The translations under genes were made by a program, and so were the position numbers. From the NCBI GenBank assembly GCA_963971225.1, contig OZ020269.1:26825783-26889782 (forward strand): a stretch of 64,000 nucleotides of DNA, read 5' to 3'. Source of the DNA: Melieria omissa. Its lineage: Eukaryota > Arthropoda > Insecta > Diptera > Ulidiidae. Position 1 is the first letter of the stretch. Every line of letters starts with the position of its first letter. Shown one piece after another: positions 44,384-56,243 of this stretch. The notes beneath the pieces are model-generated. The model was given only the letters and a program-made list of their open reading frames with translations, ran no database searches and was not told where the DNA came from.

Positions 44384-47300
44384 GGTTGAGCCGAACGAAA
44401 CTGAATAAATATAAAATTGTACAGACAAATTTTAGGAAAGCCAAGTTTCTCTTGAAACTGTATAGGAAATTTATATACCGATACATATGTAAATATATGC
44501 AGATAAATTGTGGAGAACTTAAGCGCAAACACAACAAAAACGCTCAAGTACGGTCAATTGTGAAAATAAACAACGTTGGGCGGCTCTGCCAAGCCTTCAG
44601 GGCGATAAGGCAAAGCCAGCCAAAGGCCGGCAATGTCTGCAGCTAAGTACACGAGCACTAGATGCAAACTTGTGTTTTTGTAAACAGACTAACTTGAGCT
44701 TTAAAATTTAAAAATACTATAAACACTATTTACTGATAAAACAATTCAAATAAAACTTGAAAATTTAATTTTTTGCTGAAACTCTTAAGTATGTTTAATA
44801 ATTTAAAATGGTTAGCAATTTCTGAATTTTTTCAAAATTTTTTTTAATAAAAATATAAAAAAACTTTTACGTAACACAGGAAGGTACACTTGTTGACGAA
44901 AAAGTTAGAATTAGTTGTGACAAATTTTAATCAAATTTGGTTCCGAAACAACGCCGGCTGATTTTAAGGCAAACAACTCAACATACACAAACATTAGTGA
45001 TAAGAATTTTTTATTTGACTTTGGTTTGTTTTTTTGTGCACATACAATTATTTACGTATGTATATAATTTTTCATTCAGCAAAGTGATTTTGAATTTTAA
45101 TGCGACTTATTTGCGGTGATTTGCCGATTGTCGAAGGTATTAGACATATTTTCAATTCTCTATTACTTTCACTTCATTTATTTGAGTACAACAAATTTAC
45201 AATTTTTTTTTTAATTGGAAAATATTTTTGTGATTTTTTATATTTTTTACTAAAGTATTTTTTCTCTTCTTTGTTGTTAAATTTAATTTTCATGTCAAAT
45301 AAAATAATTTTTTTCATTTTATTAAGATATTTTTTAAAGAATAAATTTTTTTATTGCTTTTTAAATTTTTTGTATTTAAATTTTTTATATTTGTTTATTT
45401 TATTTATTTTCGAAAAAATTCTTTTCGAACTAAATTTTATTTTTATTTACTTTCATTTATTATTTAAAATATTTTCTTTATTTCTTTGATGATTTTTTAT
45501 TAGTTTAATCAAAAAAAGTGTGTTTTATATTTAAATTTAAAAACGAAAATATTTTCGTGCTTTTCTTTTTCTTCCTTTTTGGTTTTGTATAAAACAAAAA
45601 ATAAAAGCATTATTGACTTCACTTTATTTTTTTAATACATTTATTTTTATTTATTTAAACAAAATAATTTAAAAAATAAATATAATATAATTAAAAAAAA
45701 TAATTTTAAATTATATTTTTTTGTTTAATATAATTATTTATATTTTAGATTTTATATATTATATATTTTATTTATAAAATAGGGTTTTAAAAGGTTTTTA
45801 GTATTTATTTAACTTTATTGTATTTAATTTATTTATTTAACTTTATTGTATTTAATACAATACAATTATTTTTAGTTAAATAAAAGTTTCCTTAAAGGGT
45901 TTTTGGTTTTTTAATCAAATTTATATGCATATATTTTTTTTGATTTAAATAAAATATTTTTGCACTACGGTTTGTTTATTTTTCGTTTAGTTTTTTTTGT
46001 TTTTAATTTATTGTTCAATTTACTAAAATTAAGTATTTCTTAATTATTTTTTGTGTTTTTACTATAATTATATATATTTAATTTCCGCATTTACTTGGCT
46101 TTATGTTTTTCACTTTTTATATTAACACACACTCCGTTGTTACTTGCGGTTTTGTAGTTATCGCTTTGAAATCGCGTTGCAGACTGCCTGCCGTTTCCTT
46201 TGAAACATTAACTTCCTCTCATTTGCATAGAGAGAATTTATGTAAGTTTTCTTATCAGCCTCATGGGACTTTGTTTTTAATTTCTACAAGATCCGCTTAG
46301 TGTTGTATGGCTCAAGCTTTGCTTGAGTAAGTTTGGAAAGAGAAAAGCTGCTACAGGCAGAATTTTAAGCATTAAGAATTTTATAAAATTCTTTTTAAAT
46401 GGAATACTTACAAAAAAAGCATAGACAACACCAAGTTGAATGAAGGAATGTAGGAAATGCAAACAAAATGGTTTCAAGAAAATCTTTAAGTTCATTCTTT
46501 GCTTCTGTCTGGCTATTTCAAGTCTGCTCCTTACTCACTTAGAGGCTCCTTTCTTCTCTGGGCTAGATGGGGTCTCCAATCACTTCATTAAGGTACTTCA
46601 GAGCTTCGCTGGAAACACCCACCTTTTCACCGATAATTTTTAAGTCAACCGACAACAACTAAGGAGCTCTAACTGGCACTGCTACGACCAATCTGGCCAG
46701 CCAGCTTATCGAACTTAACCATTCTGTTAAATTGCGTTTCGTTATACAAACCTATTTTGATTCTTCAAAATTTGATTTTCCAAAAATATGAACTGTTAAC
46801 CAACATTCGATTCCATCCATCTGACTTGACTTTCGAAAACTAAGTTATTTCATTCATGGTTTCTCATATTACTATACAAAGTCTGAATTGAATTTCTCAG
46901 TGTGGACACAACTACATTTACATATTATACAAGAACACATCCAATTGGACAATAAATATAATCGTAAAACGCAAGTCGAGAAGTCAAAATTTCCATCATC
47001 TAATAATAAGAATTTGGAATTACACTCTTTTTGTACATTTGTATATTTTTGTGATAAATTGGAAAAATTTTCGAAGAGTGCCGAATTTTTCACTTATTTT
47101 TCTTTATCTGGTTCATTTTGCGCGTTTTAATTCAATACAATTCAGTACTAGCAATAAATTAGATGCCAAAGGACTGCTGCAGCTTATTGGTGGCCATTTG
47201 ATTGCCAGAAAAAATGCGTCAAGAATGCGCCAACACAACAGCAACAATGGCAAAAGGAAGCTTTGCGAGTAGGAAAAAAATCGGTTATTGTCGAAACGTG

Positions 47301-47839
47301 TGAAATCGGTTTGATGGGCAACGGATTTGCGTCAATAATACAAACGAACGCTTCACCTCGCCTCGCCTCGGCACACGCACACACGCACATAATTGCTCCC
47401 TCACATTCAGTTCCACAACAATTCACAATGGCAGCACAACAATGCGTCAGTGTTGATGCTTGCAAACGATTTGATTAATCGTTCTGATATACAGCAACAA
47501 AAATTGTCTGTCTGTTGGGCGAAACAGTTGAGCGACAGTTGATTGACTTTTTTTCGTTTCGCTCACGTTCTCCCTTGTGGTACGCAGCGCTGTCAAGACG
47601 CCCACTAACCAGCCAACTGAAGTCATTCAAGTTGATGTCACGTTTTATTGAATATTTGCAGCTTTCAGTTTTTCTAAAGACAGTACAACAACAACAACAA
47701 CAGCGATGGCCATTGAAGACGCAACAACAGCAACTTGGCGCCAATCTGGCAACAGCCAGCCGCAGCAGTAGCAACAGCAGCAGCAGCTGACAGCTAGCGG
47801 ATTTGCGAACACTACGTGGTGGCACGTAGCGCACATTTC
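44384..47839. other. Intergenic region between the two ACE-like genes
   Basis: No supported gene. 44700-46090 is extremely AT-rich. 46100-47800 is more balanced, with CAA/CAG repeats near 47690-47790 and a short palindrome CTCAAGCTTTGCTTGAG at about 46311. The promoter of the proximal ACE-like gene should lie at its left end and the 3' UTR of the distal one at its right end. Confidence 0.4.
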
Positions 47840-50800
47840 CTAGTACAACAGCTTTGTAGCATTTGGCGGCAGCACAGCGCCAGGCGTGCAACCTGCAACG
47901 ACACGAAACAGATGAGTGAGCGCGAACTGCACTAATGTCGTTCGCACTTACGGTCGATGGGCATCCAGCCAACGTGCAGATTCTTCTCCCGATTGTCGTC
48001 GCTGATCCACGTGTGCAGCGACTCAAAATACTCGAGGAAAGCGGTGGCTGTGAGATTTGTCAGATGGCGTCTGGTGAGCGGCTGAATTAGCTCGCGCCAA
48101 GGCTTCGAAGATCCGGCACTCATCATATCACTGCGACAGAGTTTTGGGAAAATTAGTCAAAAGTGCATCACTCGAATAGGCGAAATTTGAGAATTCTTAC
48201 TGCAGAAATTGTCCGGCGTGTTTATTGTTGGCAAAATCACAATTGTCCAGCGTTTTATAGGCGTTGCGACGTTCAAATTCGCCAATGTTAAGACAGATGG
48301 CGCGATAGATTTGATAGCCTAAAATTTCGCCAAAGAATTTTCTGCAAATAGAAGCCAAGTGTCATTTGAATGATGAAAGTAACATAAAAAAGGACGGATG
48401 GCAATGCCCACAAAGGGAGAAGGGTTTGAAGGTTCAAATCCCGGAAAGCAAAAAATGCTATTACAAAATACGGTTTCAAATGAAATTGGCATCAAAAGTT
48501 GCATGCAAGCTCCTCTCCCCCAAAATGAAATCCTGTGCGCGCCCCTGTGGTGGTATGATGGTGAAGCATTTAGGGAAAATCAAAAATTTTTCCCAATGAT
48601 CAATGATCCAAGTTTTGAAAACCTTCTATTTTGAACACCTACAACCCAACTCAAAGCTATTGTAACCGATAAACCGATGCATATATTTGTCTTTATTGGA
48701 ACTAAGCGATAGTTGACCAATGTTATTGGCTGGTAGTTGACACTATCGGCATTAATCGACTCAAACTTTAACCTAACGTTACCGATAAATCGATGAAGAT
48801 ATTTGTCTCTATCGGAACAAACCCATACTGGAAAAATCGATAGTCTATCGACATCAAGCGACTGCAACTCCAACCTTACCTAACCCATGAAGATATTTGT
48901 CTCTCTCGGAACTAATCGATAGTTGATAAATATTATTTATCAGTTGTTGAATCTATCGGCATAAGCCGATAGTTTGCCTTATGAGCATTAACTGATAGAT
49001 CACTTTAATGAAACTAAAGGAATTTTGACTCTCTTGTATCCAATAGTTGACTCTACCAATATTCACCGTTAGTTGCCTTCTTTGAAATTGGAGCTTGTCC
49101 TATCGACATCAATCGATAGTGACTCCATTCATCAGAAGCTGACTCCATCGAAATCCAAGATTGTTTCCCAATGATTAATGATCAAAGTTTCGAGAACCTT
49201 CTTTTCAATATCTATACCCCAACTCTAACCTAACGTGACCGATAAACCGATGAAGATATTTATCTCTATCGGAACTAACCGATAGTCGATAAATATTATT
49301 TGCGATGGACTTTATAAGCATTCACTGATAGTTTAGTTTGTTGTAACCAACCGAATTTCGACTCTGCGATAGTTGACTCTATCAATATTCACCCTTGATC
49401 AAAATTGGAGCTTGTCCTATTGAAATCAACCAATAGTTCAATTTATGGCAGTCAGAACGTTGACTCCATCCATCAGAAGCTGACTTCATCGCAATGAAAA
49501 ATGTTTTCCAATGATCGATGATCAAAGTTTTGGAAACCTAACGTAACCGATAATTCGATGAAGATATTTGTCACTATGGGAACTAACCGATAGTCGATAA
49601 ATATTATTTACGATAGTTTGCCTTCAAAGCATCAACTGATAGTTTACTTTATCGAAACCAACCGAATTTCGACTCTATTGTATTCAACCAGTAGTTGACT
49701 CTATCAATATTCCCTTCATCAAAATTGGAGCTTGTCCTATCCACATCAACCGATAGTTCAATTTATCGAAACCAGACGGTGACTGACTCCTTCGAAACCA
49801 ATTTCTATCGCTACCAACAAATAACTCACTCAATTGGAAACAATGTTATCTATTCACTTCTAGTTGTCTTCATCAAAATGGGACTCTATCCACATCAACC
49901 GATAGTTTACTTTATCAAAACCTGCAGTTAGTGAACTATCGAAACCAAACTATGATGCATCAATGGTTGCATCAAAATCAAACTCTATCGATATCAGCAT
50001 ATAGTGGACTTTATCAAAGTCAACCGATAGTTGGTTTTATCGACATCAACCTACAAGTAACTCTATCGGAACCCACGAAAGTGTTCTCAACTTACTTGGT
50101 GCTACGAAACTGATCCACAATGCCCTCATAGAACTTGTATGGCATATCGTAAGCATTGGCGTCGGTCTTGACGGGCGCCTCCACGCCCATATATTTTTGC
50201 ATTAAATTCCAGTAGTGACAATTGTATTCGTTCGGTCCAATCTTGCCATCGATCATGTCAACCCAAAGCTTCTCGTGCACAAAATACGTGGGTATGGTGA
50301 GTAGAGAATGTACAGCCTACAGAAGGTCAGAGAACACAATTGAAAAGACTCAACACTCTTTTGTTATTCCAACTTAATCGACAGATGTTTCTTACTCACC
50401 AGTCGATAGAGACGATTCAGATTCAGCAAGTCATCGTATTCATAGTCCTTCAGCAGGCCCAGCCCCTTCTGTAGATGCTTGGGGTTCGAGACGGACAAAA
50501 TGACAGCCTCGCCCAAGGCATTGCCGAAGCCGGGACAAGCTTCCTCGTTGAGGCCAACGCGCAGATTATTCTTGGCCAGCGCATACTCCACCAGCGCCAC
50601 GTCGCCGTGCGACTGCAGCAGCTTCTTGTAGTAGACCTTGGGACAGTAGTGCAGCTCCACCTCGCCGTAGTCGAAAATGCGCGACTTGCAATCGGGGCCG
50701 CCAGTGCCCACCTCCATTTCGATAAAGTGGTCACGCATAAAGTCTCTGAAAGGCGCATTTTCACATAGATGATTATTTTCGAATGCCACAGCGCAACTCA

Positions 50801-51800
50801 CTCGGTTAGATTCGCAAAGCCCAGCGAGCCGAAGTACTGCGCGCTCATGTTGACCAGATCGTAGGGAAAGTAGCCGATCTCGTCCATTTCCGCCTGCAAA
50901 TTGGGCAACTTGCGCTGCGGAAACGGATTCCTCAGCACCGAGTCCTTCTTCCACGCCTGGTAGGTGACCTGCTCCATGAGATGGTGCGGTATGAGACCGG
51001 TTTGGGGCACCACGCTGTCGCCGTACTTGCGCCGCAGCACGTAGCGCATGTGTGCGTGCATTTCGCGATAGAACGGCCGTATGGTCTCCATGAGATTCTC
51101 GAGCTCGTCGAGTAGGTTGGGGTCCTCGTACTGGTCGTACCACACGCCCGACGGCTTCAGCTCGGGCGTGCTGGTTTGCTGATAGTAGGCGATGTAGTAG
51201 TGCAGCGCCTCCTTCACCTCGAGCGGCATCTTGTTGCGCCACTGCTGCCAGTAGTAGAGAATCTCGTCGAGGTCGTCGCTGTTGGTCAGGATGGTCTTGA
51301 TCTGGTGCACAAAGGCCATGTTGCAGTTGTCGGGCTGCTTGCGGTTGCACACCCACTTGTGGCGCGACATGGACTTGAGTGTGTGCGTGGCGCGCTTGAA
51401 TTTGTAGTCCAGCGGCGGATACTTGGCGCCGCGCAGTATGACCTCGAATTGCCGCCTGAGCAGCGGATCGCTGTAGGCGCGCCAGTTGTGCCGCTGCATG
51501 GTCTGATAGAAGGGACGCAACTTTTCGCGCATCAGAATCTCGGGGCTGAGTGTTTCGTCGGCGAATTGGCGATAAGCGGTGGCGCTGGCCCAATAGACGT
51601 CATTCAGCTGTTGCATCAGATGCTTGGCGCCCTCCTCGCTAAAGAATACCTCACTGGTGTTGCCGTACATTGCCTGAGCGTGCAATGAATGTATGCAGAG
51701 AGCAAATAACTGTGATGTAAAAGAAAGAGATAGAGAGAGTTTTCATTGATGGGGGCGTAAGACTACGGAAGCTCACCAGCAGCAGCGACAAGATAAACAT
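47840..51800 (-). CDS. ACE-like protein (M2 peptidase family), predicted inactive, distal copy
   Basis: Seven exons on the minus strand: 51800-51777, 51709-50802, 50745-50400, 50316-50096, 48341-48201, 48130-47952 and 47892-47840, giving 623 residues in one frame with GT-AG borders. MFILSLLLLFALCIHSLHAQA is a classical signal peptide. The body aligns along its length with the proximal gene, and three internal exons have the same lengths (346, 221 and 141 nt). The zinc motif is lost: HHEMGH is replaced by SHGDVAL, and the HEAIGD glutamate region reads GNALGE. Conserved Cys positions are kept (WVCNRKQPDNC, GGPDCKS, YCPK), so it is probably a folded secreted protein without peptidase activity. 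The last exon encodes a short tail (RCTPGAVLPPNATKLLY). This is a complete gene and a tandem paralog of the one at 39281. Confidence 0.92.
48600..50085. repeat. CGATAG-rich degenerate satellite in an intron of the distal ACE-like gene
   Basis: About 1.5 kb of the 1.75-kb intron between exons 4 and 5 consists of irregular repeats of phrases such as AACCGATAGTTGACTCTATCG and GATGAAGATATTTGTC. By eye CGATAG or CTATCG occurs about 22 times, on both strands. A perfect TATCGATA (DRE/BEAF-type word) lies at 49986-49993. Confidence 0.8.
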
Positions 51801-52219
51801 TTTGCCTTTGATTTCAACTAATTGTTAAAACGATTTAATGCTGCGAATTAAATTTTTGATTTTTACTTCATGAAAGTCAGCAGCAGACTGAAATATTTTC
51901 ATGATTTTAATACGTTAGCAAACAGAGCAGCTAATGTTTGAATGAAGAGCAGCAAAAACTGATAACCCCAACAAGTGTAAAGGCTATAAAAGATTTAGGA
52001 ATGGATGAAGAGTTTGCTGTTTTATTTTTGAGTATCGCATTGAAGTACAAAACATTGTTAAAAACAACAACACGTGTGTATTGATGTATAAATTTACATA
52101 CATACTTAGGTATATATGTACTTAAAAATATTGTGTGTACTGAATGTCTTTATGAATTTAGTTAAAAAAATGTTCATGCATTCAAATTTGAATACTTTTG
52201 GAACAGTTGTTTCTACACT
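51801..52219. other. Upstream region of the distal ACE-like gene
   Basis: AT-rich promoter-side sequence; no clear TATA box at a fixed distance. A CTATAAAAG word occurs at about 51983-51991 but on the plus strand, opposite to the gene. Confidence 0.3.
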
Positions 52220-52220
52220 G

Positions 52221-53830
52221 CAGAGCATAACTATAGACGCACCCAAATTTTTGCGTTTCTGAGCAATTAAAAATTTTTGAGAAAAATCTGATTATGCAGG
52301 ATGAAAGAGCTTTAAAAGTTATTAACTTTAGGTTCTTGTGCAAATTAAAAAAAAAAAATTTGCTGAACATTGCGATTAAAAATTTAGTTTTTGGCTGGTG
52401 CATAACTATAGACGCACTTTGAACATTTTATTTTGAGTACAATAATGCCGTGTTAAAGAAAACAAATGTAAGTTGTGTGAGTGTCAGTAGTGTGTAGGTC
52501 CTTCTTTGTTTTGGATAAGCTCGAAAACTCGGTTTGGCAAGCTTTCTAGAAGGTTTAAGCGCACAGAATTGCTTATCGACTCCACAGGCTTGAATAATTG
52601 CCATTTTTAAGCTTTCCACCATGTCGTATTGCTTGTTTTCAGCAAACACAATGCGCACCAGTATTCCCCACATGTCCTCCATGGAATTTAAATCTGGAGA
52701 ATAAGCTGGCCATTGAAGAAAAGGAATGTGATGTGTCTGGAGCCAAGTGTTTGTCTCGTTGCTTTTGTGAACAGAGGCATTATCTCGTTGAAAAATTAGT
52801 CCACTTCGCCGATATCGGTTAAAAAATCGTAGCAGATTCGTTTGCAAGAGTGTAGTGTACTCTGCCGAATTCCTTTGCGTACTAGGAAAAGCCAGCGCCA
52901 ACATACCGTTCCCACAAAATGCTCCCCACATCATTAAGGAACCCCCTCCGAAACTTCGTTTGGAAAAATATCGCGGTCCCTTGCGTAAATCTCTCCAGTA
53001 AGAGTTAAATCCATCGAGTTAAATCCATCTGGGCCGTCAAGGTTAAACTTCTTTTCATCGGAGAATATTATCTGATAGAAAAATTCATGCTTTAGAAAAT
53101 TAAGGAAGCATAATTGGGGATTCGGAAAACTGTCTTAACTTTTTCCAATCCGTACTCATATTGTTTCAAGCGAATTGCAATCGGGATTCCTTATGGCGTG
53201 GCAATAATCGGGGCATATCTTTCTATTTCTGCCGGGAAATGTTCGGAGACTCCTTTAAGACCCTGTTCACTGTCCAACGAGACACATTAACTCCACAATC
53301 TTTTCCAATTTGCTTAGCTGTTCTCATAAAGTTACTAGCGGCACCAATTACACGACGTTTATCCCGTTCAGAAAGCTTTGGTTTTGTTCCTCCTTTTTTG
53401 TTTGTGCCATAATTGGTTGTATCTGTTAAAAACGATCGCACTACTTTGTCCGATCGCTTCAATTTTCGACCGATATCGCGAAGTCCAACAGTTTCTTCGC
53501 GAAAAGCTAAAATTATGCCTTTTTGATTTCCGACAAGTACGAACCACAAGGCATTTTTAAATAATATGGAAATCAATCAAAAAAAGTCAAAGAAGTACCG
53601 CTATTTCTTGACTTACTCGATCAACAGACTAAATAACTCACATTTTTACAGTGCGTCTATAGTTATGCACCAGCCAAAAACTACATTTTTAATCGCAGTG
53701 TTCAGCAAATTTTTTTTTTTTAATTTGCACAAGAACCTTAAGTTAGTAACTTTTAAAGCTCTTTCATCCTGCATTATCAGATTTTTCTCAAAAATTTTTA
53801 ATTGCTCAGAAACGCAATTATACCCATAAA
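52221..53830 (-). mobile_element. Tc1-like element with long IR/DR ends, inactive
   Basis: About 200 bp at the left (52226-52422) and about 170 bp at the right (53651-53823) are inverted copies. Within the left arm the 17-bp word CATAACTATAGACGCAC occurs twice in the same orientation (52226 and 52401), the IR/DR plan seen in several Tc1-like families. On the right the inner copy (53651-53667) is intact and the outer copy is degraded. The interior carries the remains of a DD34E-type transposase on the minus strand. Confidence 0.85.
52428..53576 (-). pseudogene. Tc1-like transposase, broken
   Basis: 53576-53223 encodes the DNA-binding part (FREETVGLRDIGRKL, then WTVNRVLKES). 52934-52428 encodes the second half of the catalytic domain ([33 protein letters not shown]). 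Between them a third frame has the first catalytic Asp (FSDEKKFNLDGPDG). A 14-bp tandem duplication (GAGTTAAATCCATC at 53002-53015 and 53016-53029) shifts the frame, among other lesions. Confidence 0.85.
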
Positions 53831-53993
53831 CCAGAAACCTGACTCCTCGGGCTACAATTAACCAAATTCTTCAATCCTTATCACAGTCTATAACACCAGA
53901 ATTGTAAAAAAAGCCTAAGCCTGAGCCTCGAATGCAAATCGCTACAAACTGTGTGCCTTTTAAATATTTAGTCTTAAGTTGGAAATTAATAAC

Positions 53994-55007
53994 ACAGCCA
54001 CACAAAAAAAAAAAAAAATTTTGGCCTGGGGGTCTGACTATGTATACCATATGTTTTTGGGGTCGCTGAATCCAAATCCGAGGTCAATTTTACCCCAGCA
54101 CGTCACGTTTTTGACATAACCTCAAAAAACACTTTCAAATCCACTAAAATCATATAAAAAAAATTTTTCTAGCCTGGGGGTCGGACTATGCATACTATAT
54201 GTTTCCGGGGTCGCTGAATCCAAATCCGAGGTAAATTTTACCCCAGCACGTCACGTTTTTGACATAACCTCAAAAAACACTTTCAAATCCACTAAAATCA
54301 TATAAAAAAAATTTTTCTAGCCTGGGGGTCGGACTATGCATACTATATGTTTTCGGGGTCGCTGAATCCAAATCCGAGGTCAATTTTACCCCAGCACGTC
54401 ACGTTTTTGACATAACCTCAAAAAACACTTCAACATTCACTAAAACCATATAAAAAAAGTAAACCATGTATAAATATAACCATATAACCATGTATAAATA
54501 TAAATATGTAAAGTATATATATAAATAAATATGTAAATGAATAAATAAATATAAATTAACAAATATGTGTATAAATCAATGAATAAATAACGGGCATGCT
54601 CCGTTGCCCGCCGTCTCCGCGAGGAGGTGCCCTGGATGCAGACGCACGGGAGAGTATACCGAAATAAATCTGGAAATTCCAGAACTTAATATTATTTAAT
54701 TTATTCATTGATTTATACACATATTTGTTAATTTATATTTATTTATTCATTTACATATTTATTTATATACATACTTTACATATTTATATTTATACATGGT
54801 TTACTTTTTTTATATGGTTTTAGTGAATGTTGAAGTGTTTTTTGAGGTTATGTCAAAAAAGTGATGTGCTGGGGGTAAAATTGACCTCAGATTTGGATTC
54901 AGCGACCCCGAAAACATATAGTATGTATAGTCCGACCCCTTACATACATAGTCAGACCCCCAGGCCAAAATTTTTATTTTTTTTTGTGTGGCTGTGTAAT
55001 TAATAAA
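53994..55007. mobile_element. Foldback element with tandem 148-bp units in one arm
   Basis: The ends ACACAGCCACACAAAAA and the reverse complement of TTTTTGTGTGGCTGTGT are inverted. The left arm holds three units of 148 bp (CCTGGGGGTC at 54025, 54173 and 54321), each ending in a run of CATATAAAAAAA. The right arm holds one such unit inverted (about 54820-54972). Inside these an AT-rich stretch (54445-54590) is the near-perfect inverse of 54698-54825. The centre (54591-54697) is a GC-rich, non-repeated block. No transposase is encoded. Confidence 0.85.
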
Positions 55008-55500
55008 CCTAAAAACACCAAAAAACAAGACTAAGTTTGGGCCACGGAATACGAAACTGAAAATCGAAAAATTTTTGTAAGAAGCGTTTTCGAAAATTCT
55101 TTGAAAAACCAGTTTTTTTCCTGGTGTTTCAGTTATGAGTAACCGAATTATTCGACTAACACAAAGTGTCCGTCGGTCAGAAGATAATACCTTAGTCTTT
55201 CTAGCGATGTATAGACTGACCAAATCAGATCAGATTTGTGGAAGTTACTGACGGTGAAAGTTGGAAGGTGTATCTAGAGTGACAATTTAAAGCTTATATA
55301 TTGAATTTTTCAACCAATTTAAAAAATTATAAATCTTCGAATATTTTTTTTTATAGGTAAAATAAATTATCTCGTATGGTTCGAAAATCGAAGATGAAAG
55401 ATATATTATTTGAGCAAATATTAAGTTCAACATAAATAGAATTGATAAAAAAAATTACAAAGTTATGATGCACTGAGTGAAAACACAAACTATACATTTA
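55008..55500. other. AT-rich spacer between mobile elements
   Basis: No gene or known element recognised. Confidence 0.4.
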
Positions 55501-56243
55501 TCAGGTGTACAACTTTGCTTCCGCCGTTTTTTTCCAAAATTAAAAGCTTTATTGCGAAAAAGTGCTTACAGATGTATTATTCAAAGTATTGTCCGTCGCT
55601 AGCGACAACTTTCTCCCATCTTTCCGGCAATTTTCGGATCCCGGCTCGAAAAAAGGAGTCCTCTTTTGACGCTATCCATGAAGCAATCCATTTTTCCAAT
55701 TCTTCGAAGGATTGAAAATGTTGATCTGCCAGGCCGTGTGCCATCGAACGGAATAGGTGGAAGTCAGAAGGGGCGACATCTGGGGAATACGGCGGGTGGG
55801 GCAAGACTTCCCATTTCAGCGTTTCCAGGTACTTTTTGACCACTTTTGCGACGTGAGGCCGAGCATTGTCGTGTTGGAGGATGACTTTGTCATGTCGCTC
55901 TTGATATTTTTAAAACGTTGAAACCACTCCCGACACGTTCTTTCACTCAGAGCAGCATCACCGTAAGTTTCTGAGAGCATTCGATGCGCTTCAGCTGCAT
56001 TTTTTTTTCGAATTGTAACAGAAAAGTAAAACTTCCCGCAAATGGCGAGAATTGGGCACATAAACGGACATTTTCGAGCGTGAATAATACGAAAACAAGA
56101 ACAACTGTCACTGAAACGGCGATGACAATTCGTTAGGCACTGTCCACACTCACTTTAAAGGCATTACCATCTATGTATTTCAACCAGCCTCAGCCGGTAC
56201 AGCCACCTATCGGAAAACGGCGGAAGCAAAGTTGTACACCTGA
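55501..56243 (-). mobile_element. Deletion-derivative mariner, perfect TIRs and TA target
   Basis: The ends TCAGGTGTACAACTTTGCTT and its inverse match without mismatch for about 29 bp (through CCGCCGTTTT), and TA flanks both sides (55499-55500, 56244-56245). At 743 bp it is about half the length of an active mariner. It encodes parts of a DD34D mariner transposase on the minus strand. Confidence 0.93.
55577..56061 (-). pseudogene. Mariner transposase fragments (DD34D type)
   Basis: 56061-55816 carries an N-terminal HTH-type part (KNAAEAHRMLSETYGDAALS then ERTCREWFQRFK). 55843-55577 carries the end of the catalytic domain (HPPYSPDVAPSDFHLFRSM) and the C-terminus. The middle, with the first two catalytic Asp residues, is deleted. 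Confidence 0.88.

Noticed and set aside
45100..45489. 129-codon Phe/Leu-rich plus-strand ORF
   Set aside because: Very AT-rich sequence with no homology pattern; open by composition only.
50364..51593. 409-codon minus-strand ORF
   Set aside because: Mostly a wrong-frame reading of exon 2 of the distal ACE-like gene; only its end coincides with exon 3, which is already annotated.
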